From assembly GCF_945859685.1 (NCBI RefSeq), contig NC_079147.1, positions 69,842,946 through 69,906,945 on the forward strand: DNA of 64,000 nucleotides, read 5' to 3'. The notes beneath the pieces are model-generated. The model was given only the letters and a program-made list of their open reading frames with translations. It was not told the DNA's origin and searched no databases. Positions 22,620 through 33,249 of this stretch are shown piece by piece. The stretch's first letter is position 1, and each line of letters opens with the position of its first letter. A program made the translations under genes and the position numbers. This stretch comes from Eupeodes corollae (lineage: Eukaryota > Arthropoda > Insecta > Diptera > Syrphidae).

Positions 22620-22970
22620 TCAACAACCTGATATAGGTCCTTATCAGTATTGTTTTAGACCGGGAAAGTCGTCAAATATTCACATTATACGGTTAATGAG
22701 ATCAAAACAAAGTCTTAGTAAAAATATCATTTGACAGATTGATCTTTGAGGTAGTTAAGGACTTTGTCTACCTAGGCGCCGGTATGAAAACAGAAATCAA
22801 CACCAGCGCTCGAGTAACAGAGCCCTCTCTCAAGCAACCAGTTGTGTCGTTTTATAAGACACTCATCATAGTGGAGAAGTACGGACCTTGACAAAAGTGG
22901 ATGAAAGAATTTTGGATCTTTTCGAGAGAAAAGTTCTCAAGTTCTTCACGATATCAACCTGTCCTGTAGA
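22620..22970 (+). mobile_element. RTE-like LINE fragment B3 (internally deleted)
   Basis: YQYCFRPGKSS and IHIIRLM correspond to the FRPGKSTVEQIFTLRQ motif. After about 60 nt the text jumps to FEVVKDFVYLGAGMKTEINTS in the thumb, so the whole palm is deleted. KTLIIVEKYG and FSREKFSSS-like remnants follow. It is abutted at 22975 by the opposite-strand LINE C. Confidence 0.7.
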
Positions 22971-22974
22971 TATA

Positions 22975-24930
22975 GAAGGTTAGATTGCTGGCTATGGTAA
23001 GTCCTAGATATTTGTAGGCTTTAACAATCTTGATTGGTTCTCTGGTATAGTGCCATTTCCCAATCCAGGCTGTTCTACCAGAACTATTCCGGAATATCAT
23101 CACCTTGTATTTGCTCAAATTGACTTTCAGATTTCATAACCGGCAATACACATTTAGTCGGCTAATCATCAACTGTAGGGTTTCGGGCGAGTAAGCAAAC
23201 AATATGACGTCCTCTGGAAAAATCAATACTTTGATGAGTGTCACCTTATTTCAATTTCAACAGGAAGAAAATCAATCAGGTCCTCTATGAACAAGGCAAA
23301 AAGATTTGGGCTTAAATTGCAACCTTGCTTGACTCCCATCTTCGATTCGAAACAATCCAACTTTTCGGCCCCATTCCATATCGCTGCCTTATTTTCATCA
23401 TAGATGCTTTCTAGTACCTGCCCAAATTTGTACGACATCTTATAATTGTAGAGCTTGAAGAATCGTGATCGGCGTTCAACGGTATCAAAAGCTGCCTTGA
23501 AATCGACAAAAAAATACGTAGAGCTTCTTTTTTTTGTTCAATAGAGATTGCCGCTATGCTTTGCAATACAAAATATTGCGATAGTCTAGTAGCCACTTCG
23601 AAAACCTTCCTATAATTCCCCAAGCAACTTATTATCATGAGTCCAGCAAATATTTTGTAGGTGGCGTTGAGGAAGGATATCCCACGGTAGTTGGATGGAT
23701 CATCAACTTTGCCTTTCTTATGTATGGGAAAAATTAAGCAATTTTTAAACTGTTCTGGAATACTTCCAGTATCCAAAATTGTATTAAAAGACGATGTGAA
23801 ATTTAAAGTTAGCCTTTCTGCTCCATATTTAATGAATTCCAGTGGTATACCATCAGGTTCTGAAGTTTTTCCGTCCTTCAATTTCATTAAGTCGCCAGTC
23901 ATAGCTATCATTAGTTTTTATCATTGAAAACAAACATTGGAATTTTGTTGGCAGGTCGTTTAAAGCTATCATTAAAAATTTCAGTCATTGAAAAAAATGT
24001 CCCTGATTGAAACCCACCGACAAATTTTTACTGACAGAAACCTGTCATTGGAATTGTGTGAAATTAGAATACATCAGTACAACGATTCGTTTCACTTTTG
24101 AACATAAAAGTATCAGCTGTTCAGGAAAATGAATTTCCGTCCGGAAATAGAAAAATACATTTTTAGAGAAAACTATATGCGTAAGCACACTCTTTTATTA
24201 AAAATAATTCTTTAAGAGATTTCCGATCGATCAGTGTATAATTTTCATTTCTAATAAAACTGGAAACGCCGTCAAATATCGATTCAAAATTTTTTCCTGA
24301 TCGATTTCCATGAAAAGCTATAAGTGGCGCCTTATACGGGTTTAACTTCTTCATGAGTTATGACAATATCCAAAATTTACGAAGGTGTAGCGTATTGGAT
24401 AGGAAGCGTAAGACTCTCTGGGCTCAAAAGTAAAATGGAGTGATTATGCAATACATCGATATTTAGTTTCAAACTGATTTTTGGTTTTGCATCATTTAAC
24501 AGTTAATCATCATCCAGAATTCCTTGGAATCCTTGCAGTTCGTAAGTTTAAGAACAACGGTTTCATAAAATTTTGTTTTTTTTTTTCCTTGCATATTTCT
24601 TTGAATTCTGCTTTTGCTGCTAAATACATTTTTTGAAGGAATGTCAGCTGAATTTTCTAAAATCTTTTAAGCATCCGAATGATTTTGTGCTTGATATTTC
24701 GCAATCTACGTCGAACCATTTTTCTTTACTTTTAAGAATTTTTGCCTGGTATTTTCTCGTTTCCGGGCATGAAAGTTTATAATTTTTCAATGTCGCCTAT
24801 TGAAATTTGAGTCACCGTTGGAAGATTCCGTTCCAGGTTGCATCGATGATCGTGCGCTCGGTCTTCTTTCCAATTTGATTTTGGCAGCTTTTAAACTGTT
24901 ATATTGTCTTGCTCTATTAAGGTAGTTGGA
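22975..24930 (-). mobile_element. Non-LTR retrotransposon C (linker and RT)
   Basis: Minus strand from 24930: a pre-RT linker (KMYLAAKAEFKEICKEKK, then KFYETVVLKLTNCKDSKEFW). After an unassigned stretch (24490-23905) the RT begins: MKLKDGKTSEPDGIPLEFIK, NCLIFPIHKKGKVDDPSNYR, GISFLNATYKIFAGL, motif A FFVDFKAAFDTVERR, SKMGVKQGCNLSPNLFALFI, a degenerate motif C (PEDVILFAYSPETLQLMI where ADD is expected) and KAYKYLGLTIA. Frames change repeatedly. Only one copy is seen in the window, and the clade is unresolved. Confidence 0.75.
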
Positions 24931-24984
24931 ATTTAACTACTAATGGCAACTAGTTCGGGCCTTACAGCAACGTTGACTTAAGTA

Positions 24985-25142
24985 AGCAGATGAATATCGC
25001 GGATCACGTCGCCCGCACAAGTGAAAAGTGACTTCACCTAACTTGGAGTGCGCAACTACAGCTACCTAGGGACCGAGCTTTATGGAGAAGTTTGTTGGGG
25101 AGGCCCTAATTCACACAGGAATTTAGCGCGACTAGGACTTAG
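24985..25142 (+). mobile_element. RTE-like LINE 3'-end fragment B4
   Basis: It contains the family B C-terminal segment (AAGTGAAAAGTGACTTCACC, TTGGAGTGCGCAACTACAG, CTAGGGACCGAGCTT) and a decayed end, GGCCCTAATTCACACAGGAA then TTTAGCGCGACTAGGACTTAGG. The wording of this end is closer to B1 than to B7, suggesting two subfamilies. It is too short to code. Confidence 0.7.
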
Positions 25143-25149
25143 GACAATT

Positions 25150-25311
25150 TGACGAACATACCTACAAACGAAACTATAGATACTTCCTAAAAACCGTTGG
25201 TTCCGATTCTAAAGGTTCTAGTTCAGAATTCGAACCGATTACAATAAGTTTTGATGGAAAGTTAAAAAGTATTGAACCTTGGGATCCAGATATTTTTAAA
25301 CAGCTTTAAGT
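25150..25311 (+). other. Unassigned 54-codon open stretch
   Basis: In the frame beginning GAC at 25153, the text DEHTYKRNYRYFLKTVGSDS, then SEFEPITISFDGKLKSIEPW, then DPDIFKQL and stop has balanced, protein-like composition, unlike the Phe/Ile/Lys-rich shadows elsewhere. There is no ATG in the frame. The preceding ACTTAG could be a splice acceptor but lies in the LINE B4 end. It might be a host exon, a gag fragment, or chance. Confidence 0.2.
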
Positions 25312-25319
25312 TTAATTTA

Positions 25320-27210
25320 GATTCAAGAGCATCGTACTTGAATATAAATTAAACGTATAGTCTGTGTCAGATATTATACAAATTTGTTTCTTATCTGAAA
25401 TGAGAACTGATCTTCAGGTTGAAGCTGGCAGGTAACAGGGGTTATGTTGGCTTCTGATTTATTGCCATAGAAGTGCGATTACACACGAAAAAGTCCATCT
25501 TGAAAAAATTGCACGATCTTAGCAGCAAATTAAAAACATCTCTTGAAATTACTCCTACAAAATTTCATATCTTTAACCGACAGCTATATTTCATGTGCAA
25601 TTTTCGCAGGCTTGTTTCAAAATCTCTACGCAAATTTGCTAAATTGTAATGTGTGAAGTCCGAGTTCGAGGGAAGGTAAACCAAATTCGTTTCACCGGCG
25701 TAAGGGTGTTTGTTAATTAGTCTTCATTGTAAAGAGATTACATCGGCAGGAAAAAATCTAAGCGCCAAAAACATCTATTTTTACCACTGGCATGTGTTGT
25801 TGAAATTAATTGTTCATTCTGAATAAATAACAGTCAACTTAACTTCCAAATCTAAAAAGTCTATTGAAAGACCCTTTATAATCAAAAAGTTTGAGTGAGA
25901 ATCAACTAAGGACAAGATTGAAATAAACATACCGTCACATAATGCCTCTTGCCACATTCTGCCATAGAATTATAATAATCCTTTCCTTACATTGTCTATT
26001 TGAAAAAAGACCTATTTCCTTTCATCTATGTATGTCTTAATTGTGTATTCCATGGTCGCCAGTTAAAGCTTAAAAAAGGGACGGTAAATTAAGGAAATGA
26101 CATTCTATCCTTAAGTGAGATTAAACCTATACAACGTTGATATGTATATGAAGTCCCTCATTTATGACTTAATCTATAGAAGCTAAATCTACCTTATATA
26201 GCATCCTTTTATACATCACCTAAACCCTTCTATATTTTGATCAAAACAAGGTTCATTTTTGTCTACTCATAGCAACTATCAATTTATTTCACATCACCAA
26301 TTTTAGCTCATACAAAAGAGATTATAATACAGCTTACCTTTTATCTTATCTTTCAACTTCATTAAAGTGACTCACCTGGTTCTAAAAATAATTAAACCCA
26401 ACCACAACCTCTACATAGTTCCCTATCTTCAAGTCTACATGTTTGTTTCTATTTTTTAGTGAAAAAGTTAATCTTCATCAAAGAGCTTAAAGGAAAATAG
26501 CAATCTTCACTTGATTCTATCCACGCTTAAAATAAAAAAACAAAATCAACACCACAAAATGGTTTTCTTTTTTCTGGTTTGCAATTCTTAGCACACTGTC
26601 TATTAGGATTAGACTTCTCACCTCACATCGCTGGCTGTAGATATGATTCTCTCTCTAGCGCCCTAACTTACACTTTCCTAATCATAATGGCATTTGATCA
26701 GGAGATTCCTTCGAGACCTTTGATGTTCCATCGTTTTCACTTCAAAATTTCACAAGCACTCAATAAAAAAGAGAAAACAAAAAAAACAGAACTTCCAAAA
26801 CCAAAATGAACCAAAAATAATCAAATAGTCCAGAAGGTAGCGCTGCTATTAAATTTAAGTTTCTGACTTTTGCTCAATTTTTTAAGGAAAGAGTCCTTTA
26901 AAACTTAGTTTTTTCCTGTGAATCATTTCCCAATTTTGACCGTGATCCCAATTTTGATGTGATTTAATACGTTTCCACTTTTATCTTTGGATCCACATGA
27001 AAGATTATGTCCACGGTGAAACTCCGCCATTAATTGAAGACTTTTTTTTACAAATCAGAATTTTAGAAAGTAGTTAGCTCATAGGAAACGTCAAATTATT
27101 ATGAGCCCAAATGATGACGCACAAAATACGAAACATAATTAAAAAGACAGGGAAAGCAAACGACGCCATATTTCTAGCCACTCTTTTGATATATCTCTTC
27201 GGTAAGGTTT
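25320..27210. other. No gene or element recognised
   Basis: AT-rich. The open frame at 26579-26809 has no known domain. No transposon motif was seen. Confidence 0.5.
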
Positions 27211-28262
27211 GACATTTCATGTAAAAAGATATACGAGCTAACAACAAGTCGCAATTTGTAAAATTTTCTACCGCAATTTAGAGGCATTGGCCTCAACGTT
27301 AAGAGCTCTACGTACAATTTATGGTCGTCATAAACGTCCTAGCAGATCAACAATTGAGCGTCTAGTGGACAAATTTGAATCTACAGATACAGTACAAAAT
27401 GTTCCCTTTCCAGTGAGACAAAGAAGTGCCCGTAGGATCGAGAATATTTTCTGCCGCTGAGGTTTAGTTGCAGAAAGCCCAAATGTGTCTCTCACACGTC
27501 GTTCTCAAGCGTTGACGTCGTTGTGCCGAATTTTTCGAAAAGATCTTGGCCTACAAGATTTAATTGACGCAAGAACTGAAGCCACTTGACCACCAGAAGC
27601 GTCGTATGTTTGTGGATTGAGCTGAGAAACAACATGGTTAAAAGAAAAAATGATTCGAATTTCATCATCTTCAGCGGTATCATGTAGTGTATGGGCCGGC
27701 GGTGTTATTAGGTCGTAATTCTTCCCTGATAATCAAGACCGGCACGTTACTGTGAATGGAGATCACTACAGTTCAATGATAACCGAATATTTTTGGGCCC
27801 AATTAGATGATATGAACTTGGCAGACATGTGGTTTCAGCAGGACCGCCGGCGCCACAAGCCACACAGCCAATGTCACAATAAAATTATTGGCAACCAAGT
27901 GTAGAGAACGTGTTATCTCACGAAATGGTCCAGTGGCTTGTCTGCCTCGGTCATGTTGTGCGACGCCGTTAGACCATATATTTCCTGTGAGCCTACGTCA
28001 AGTCTATGGTCTATGCCAACAAGCCAGCGACGATTGATGAACTTCGTACGAATATCGAACGTGAAATTGCAGCAATATCAGCCAATTTATGCTTGAAAGC
28101 TGGGTTCAGGGTCTGGACTTGTGCAAGTATGCCCGTGGTGCCAATGCTACATAATGGCAAGTAAATTCGATGTAAATTCATAGGAATAAAGAATTTCATT
28201 GATATCCAAAACCGTTTTTGTTTTATTAAAAAAAAAAAAAAACATTTGTAGCGCTCTTTTTG
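27211..28262 (+). mobile_element. Mariner-like element M1 (transposase pseudogene)
   Basis: It begins at TTTGACATTTCATGTAAAAA and decays immediately, but the transposase can be followed: STLRALRTIYGRHKRPSRS, TIERLVDKFESTDTVQNVP, SPNVSLTRRSQALTSLCRIF, RKDLGLQ, LTQELKPLDHQKRRMFVD. Downstream come the KTGTL...NGDHY region, a palm-like LADMWFQQD and SHTANVTIKLLATKCRERV, then ISRNGPVACLPRSC and the C-terminal ISANLCLK and KYARG. The first catalytic SDE region appears deleted. The 3' end TTTTGTTTTATTAAAA (long A run 28227-28241) then CTCTTTTTGAAAAACCC resembles other mariner ends. Related to, but distinct from, the element at 47299. Confidence 0.8.
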
Positions 28263-28639
28263 AAAAACCCATTGTTAAGTCATTATAAACACGACTTTGA
28301 AGGAGAGATTACATTTGAAGAATATGAATACGATGTCTACAGAAAGGCAGATCATAAGGATCATCCTAAGCAAGATCCTATATTTTTTTTTAAACAACTT
28401 TGCTACATAAAAATAAAAACCAAAACATCAATGGTAAGGTTTCCATCAAACTATAGCAAAATTAGAACCATCAGCCGAACGCGAATCTAAAAAACTGAAT
28501 TTCCAGGATTAAACCCAACCGACCCAACGGTTACGGCTGTGAAGGCTAGGAGCGACATGCAGCCTCCATCTTAAATTAAAATCTCGAATTCCAATTTCAA
28601 CTCTTAATAAAGTAAGATACCAGCTGTTAGTTTAGGGTA
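28263..28639. other. No gene recognised
   Basis: A 76-codon open frame (28260-28490) begins near the mariner end. Its first part (FEEYEYDVYRKADHKDHPKQ) is acidic and charged but I do not recognise it. No other signal is seen. Confidence 0.4.
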
Positions 28640-29490
28640 GGTAAAATTAAACACTGTACAACAAATGTGACAGCAAACATTTCAGATATTGTGTCCAAAA
28701 TATCTCCAGCTGCTTTGAAAAGTTCGGCGTTTAAGCCATTTGCTGTAGCGGCTTTGTTAAACTTCAGCTTAGAAATGGGAATCTTAACTTCTTCTAATTC
28801 GTGAAGACGGGATTCTTGGCTTTCGACTATTTTGTTTGTCTACATTTGCCTACCGACATTCCTCATCAAAATATGGGTTTCTTGTTCTTGACGGCTGTTT
28901 TAAACCCAGCATGTCAGAAGCTACTTCTCTGATTAAATCTTGGCAATTTAGCCTCTGGTTTTTGATACATTGTGTTGGCGGCAGAGAACTTCGAAAGAGG
29001 TTAGTTTCTATTCGGCCGAAGAAAGATTTGGCGATCTCTTGCGAATGTAGCCGTTTAACGTAGTATCTTCTTCCAGCATCTCTCTGCTTTGCCTTTGGTC
29101 CGAAAACCCGAAATGGCTACAATGAGGTTGTGGTCCGAAATGGTATTAGCTCCTCAAAAAGTTCTTACATCCATGAGAACCATGGAGAACTCGAAGTTCC
29201 TTTGTGGATGTTGAGGTTTGGAAAACGCATACTGGCTAACCATTACGTTTCACCCAGCAGCAAAATCGTTGAGCCTAAATCCATTAAAATTCCATAGGAC
29301 AATTTTGCATATAGTAGCCAGGACGCTACTCATATGTTTAGTCTATAAGAGCTGAAAGAACATATCCTTGGTGATGTAATCCGCCTCTTCTGAAGGAGCA
29401 TTTGCCCATATCAGAATAATGTTGCTGCATTTAGCCTTCATGCGGGTGGTGCGGATGGTCATGAAGTGCATCTAAATAACATGTGCTAGT
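28640..29490 (-). mobile_element. RTE-like LINE copy B5 (endonuclease and linker)
   Basis: Minus strand: an endonuclease stretch (KCSNIILIWANAPSEEADYI, TKDMFFQLL), IHDxxVMDVRTF-like wording ending GANTISDHNLIVAI (catalytic His of the EN C-terminus), then the linker (REVASDMLGLKQPSRTRNPY, FDEECR) and the pre-RT segment VKIPISKLKFNKAATANGLN followed by AELFKAAGDI. The sequence upstream to about 29800 may be further decayed EN. RT and 3' end are missing. The plus-strand open frame at 28836-29063 is antisense to the linker. Confidence 0.75.
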
Positions 29491-32254
29491 TTTTCGTTAT
29501 CATCAGAGTTTAGAGCCGCCTTGACCAGGTCCTTGGTCGCTCATTACATGCCTTAGGTCCGAATAAGTCGTAGTAGTAAGGTTTTCTCTTCAACCTGAAT
29601 AGAACCATTCCATCTTAGAAACTCCTCCACTGCTGTAAAGATAAAGGGAGATGTGCCTTAGCGAAAACACCTCTTCCCACTCCCTCGTTTGCTACCTCCA
29701 ACAATTTTCAACCGAGACTTTAACCCATCTTCCCGTTAAGGTACTAATCACCTGTTATTAACCGCGGGGAGATGAAAGTAGGAGTTAGTAGACGGAGGTG
29801 GGTTTTTAAGAAAGCCTTTATATAAATGATGAATGCAGTATTTTCACACAAAGTCATCACCACCTTTTGAAAACCAATCGTACAGCCTTCGATTGTAAAG
29901 GTTTCTGTCAAAAGCTTGCTTGATTGAAGCTCTTAAAAAAAAACTTTTTTTTATTGTATTTCAAAAATCTTTTGCAAATTTAAGAAAATTGATTTGCTTT
30001 TATTTAAAAGGGACTGAGAGGAGAACATGGCATGGTACCCAGAATTTTCCATAATAATGACGCTGTGACATATGGAAAAGTCCTTAAAATCTTTAGTTAA
30101 ATCAAACCAAATACAACTCTACCTCCCAGACTCTGTACAAAAATCAATTCTCTTTTTATTCGCCCACTTCAATTCGAACACTTCTTCTGTAGTCTTCATC
30201 ATCATCATCAGCTTCATGTGAAGGTAAGAGTACATAGGGTTTAATTCCAGTCGTTGAGGTTTTTGTGGGTTTGTGGTAACATTTGATCTTATATGGTTTG
30301 AAAGAAGAAACGTCTAGCTTTTTCGGTCTTTATTTTTTTGATTATTTTGTTGGTTTGATTTTTTTTAAATCGATTCTTACACCTCCTTTGCACGCGTGAG
30401 TTCCATTAGTTTTGACTTCTTACTTCTACACTTTTTCTATCATCATAACGAACAACGAAGTCTGAGTGGTGAATTCCTGATAAAGAAAAAAATCTGCTTT
30501 TTGTGTCCTTTGAACTTATTTCGGTTTATTTTTTTCTTTTTCAGCTTCTCCTTGAACGTTCAACTAAAACTAACCGATACCTAAAGGAAGTGGATCAAAG
30601 GATGTCAACTAAGTTTCCATCAAGGACAAAAAAAATGGAGGAAAAAGGTTGACAATGTAATGAAGCTTTCACTCACACACAAAGTGTTCAGTGCTCACCC
30701 TAACTAGCTTCCACTCACTTACCTAAAACCTAATACACACCTGCCCCATTGCCCATTAGGGTTCTATTATCCTCGTACCTTGCTCCGCAATTGACAACGA
30801 CGACGTAACTTTAACCTAAAGCAATCCCTTTGTGATGTCTTCAGTTTTAGGAAAATCTACGACATATCTTCAGGTATAGGCATAGGCAGTAGACACATGG
30901 GTTAGGTACTTATTCTCCTTGTGATAATATTACAAGCCTAAAGGCAAAGCATATATTCCAAGGATTAAAGTACATACTTGTGATGATAGCTTTATATTTT
31001 GTCCACAGGTGGTGATGGTTTGTTAAACCTTCGAGTATATTTGGTAGATGGTACCCCCTTCTGTTTCTTTGAATATTTCCTATGGAAATCGGGTGGAATG
31101 TCATCAACTTGACGGAAAAACAACATCAACAGCAAATGAGCTGATAAGCCTTTAAGGATGAATTTACTTTCAAGCCTTAGCTTGTGTACAGAGTTCATTA
31201 GGAAGAAAATGTGTTGGCCAATTGAATAAATAATGCGGAATACCTTAATACCCTAAATAGTTAAAGCTATATAATAATGACGGGTTTAGATTTTGTAGGA
31301 AATTCGGCTCGTTTTTCGAATTGAACTTTTGAACCATCCTAAATTATTTTGTCACGAAAGAAGTGATGCAGAAGTTTTATTTTGCTATAATATTTTCTCG
31401 GAAAAAGGCTCCTTTGACTGTTTATCCCATGGGAATGGGAAAAATGGCTTCTTTGGCTATTTGAAATTCTGTGTTGATGTCTATTTTCGGGTTTAAATCT
31501 AATATTTTATGTCAATCACCACCATCAGGGTATCTATACTTTGGGGCGTTAATGCTATCAAAAATAATGACTCGAATCATGGTTGGTCGAACAATAACAG
31601 ACAATAACAATACGAAACGAGAACTGAAATTCATGAAGGTGGTCTTTTTCATTTCATTTGAACTTCCGAAGCGTAATGCAAGATGATTTAATTTGTATAC
31701 GGGGAGTTTTCGGTTCTCGATTCTATCCTCAAGTTTCAAGTGCTTCCAAAATATCAAATGGAAATGGAAAAGGAAACATGAATACATTTTTAGCCGATGA
31801 GGGTTGTTGTGGTTTGTGTCTTAAGCAGATAGAACTGCTACATTGGAAGATTGTTCATGAAAATGTCTAACGCATTCAAATCCCATCACCTGGGTGGCCT
31901 AACCAGTTCACATCACCTTCACGAGAGATGAGATGACCATCAGACAAATTTGTTATCGTTGACCTATAGCGTACGCTTTTAAATATGATGGAGGAATCAT
32001 GGTTTGATTTTGTCCTAAAGGTCGTATGCCTTCATCACCTGCGTCTGTTTTGAACAGAAAACCTTCAGTTTTGTGGATCTTTCACCGAATTGTTGAAATT
32101 AAATTTATTTTCAATAGTGCAAAAAGTCCTCTTAGTAAGAGGTTTGTAAAAACAGAAAAATCATAAAGTGAAAAGCCTTTATGCGTTCAAAATTGAATCA
32201 GAATCCAAAGACGAACAGAATAGTTACAGAAAGATTAAAATAGCTCAAACTATT
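29491..32254. other. No gene recognised
   Basis: The first 300 nt may be decayed endonuclease of LINE B5. Beyond that, open frames at 30396-30584, 30910-31198 and 31471-31870 show no known domain, and several overlap one another on opposite strands. A CATCATCATCATCAG microsatellite-like run lies near 30200. Confidence 0.45.
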
Positions 32255-33244
32255 TTAACGAATATTTATAAGATGAAGTCAACAATTCCGTCTTCTCCAC
32301 TTAGACGAAGTAAAGATTGCCATATTCTAAGCTGAAGCCTAACAAAGCCGCTGGAGTACATGGCTTGAATGCCGAGCTCTTCAAATCCGCTGAAATTAAT
32401 TTGGGTAATAAGATTCACAAAAGAAAGAAAGCATGCCCGATGAATAGAATCCTGTATTGTTTGCCCGGTTCTGACAAAAAGGAGACATCCTAAACTACAA
32501 CAAATATGGAGGAACCAGTCTCCTAAAAATTGCCTGATAGGTCCTTATAAGTGTTGAGTTTATACCCGGAAATTCCATAATCAAATATTTATAAAATATT
32601 ACAGTATCCTGGAAATAACGTTAGAACATCAAACCCAACATCTCTATATCGATTTCAAGGCCGCATATGTGAATATCTACAGTGACGAGCTATATAGAGC
32701 TATGTCTAGTTTTGGCATCCCTGCCAGACCAGTTTGTTTGTGCAGGATAACCATTGAGAATTCAGGCTGCTTCATAAGAGTTCGAAACAACTTAACAGAA
32801 CCTTTCTATGACAAAAAAGGCTTTAGACAGGATGATGCGCTGTCATGTGATTTCTTTGACATTGTCCCTAAAAGAAAAGTTAAGATCTCCAGTTAAGATC
32901 TCCAGTGTCTCTCGAACAGTGTCGTTTCGAGAGAAGAGTTCTTCGAGTGATCTTCCATATGCATAGGCAAGGTGGAGAAGAGGACAGAACAACGAGTTGT
33001 TCGGGTTGAAGAGCTACGTAGACTTAGTAAGAAGGGTAAAAGTCCACGACCCAGATGGCTCGTTCAAAAAGATAGCATGGAAAGCAATGCTCCGGCTCGA
33101 AAAGCCTTTGAATGTACGACGACACCACAGGACAGCGCAGTAGTTCGCGGATAAGGTGGCACGCACAAGTTTAAAGTGACCTCACCCAACATGGAGTGCG
33201 CAACTGGAATTATCTAGCTAGGGACCGAACTAGATAAAGAAGTT
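32255..33244 (+). mobile_element. RTE-like LINE copy B6 (palm deleted)
   Basis: The pre-RT segment KLKPNKAAGVHGLNAELFK is followed by a decayed RT, then YIDFKAAYVNIYSDELYRAM (motif A region), SSFGIPARPVCLCRITIENS, VRNNLTEPFYDKKGF and RQDDALSCDFFDIVPK. It then jumps, through a duplicated 13-mer (32879-32904), past the YADD region to a C-terminal part (KGKSPRPRW, NAPARKAFE, and the DLTQLGxRNW equivalent). It lacks the last ~60 bp of the family and is joined head-to-tail to B7. Confidence 0.8.
32879..32904. repeat. 13-bp tandem duplication
   Basis: GTTAAGATCTCCA occurs twice in a row, exactly at the deletion breakpoint within LINE B6. It is likely a repair scar. Confidence 0.85.
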
Positions 33245-33249
33245 TGCAT

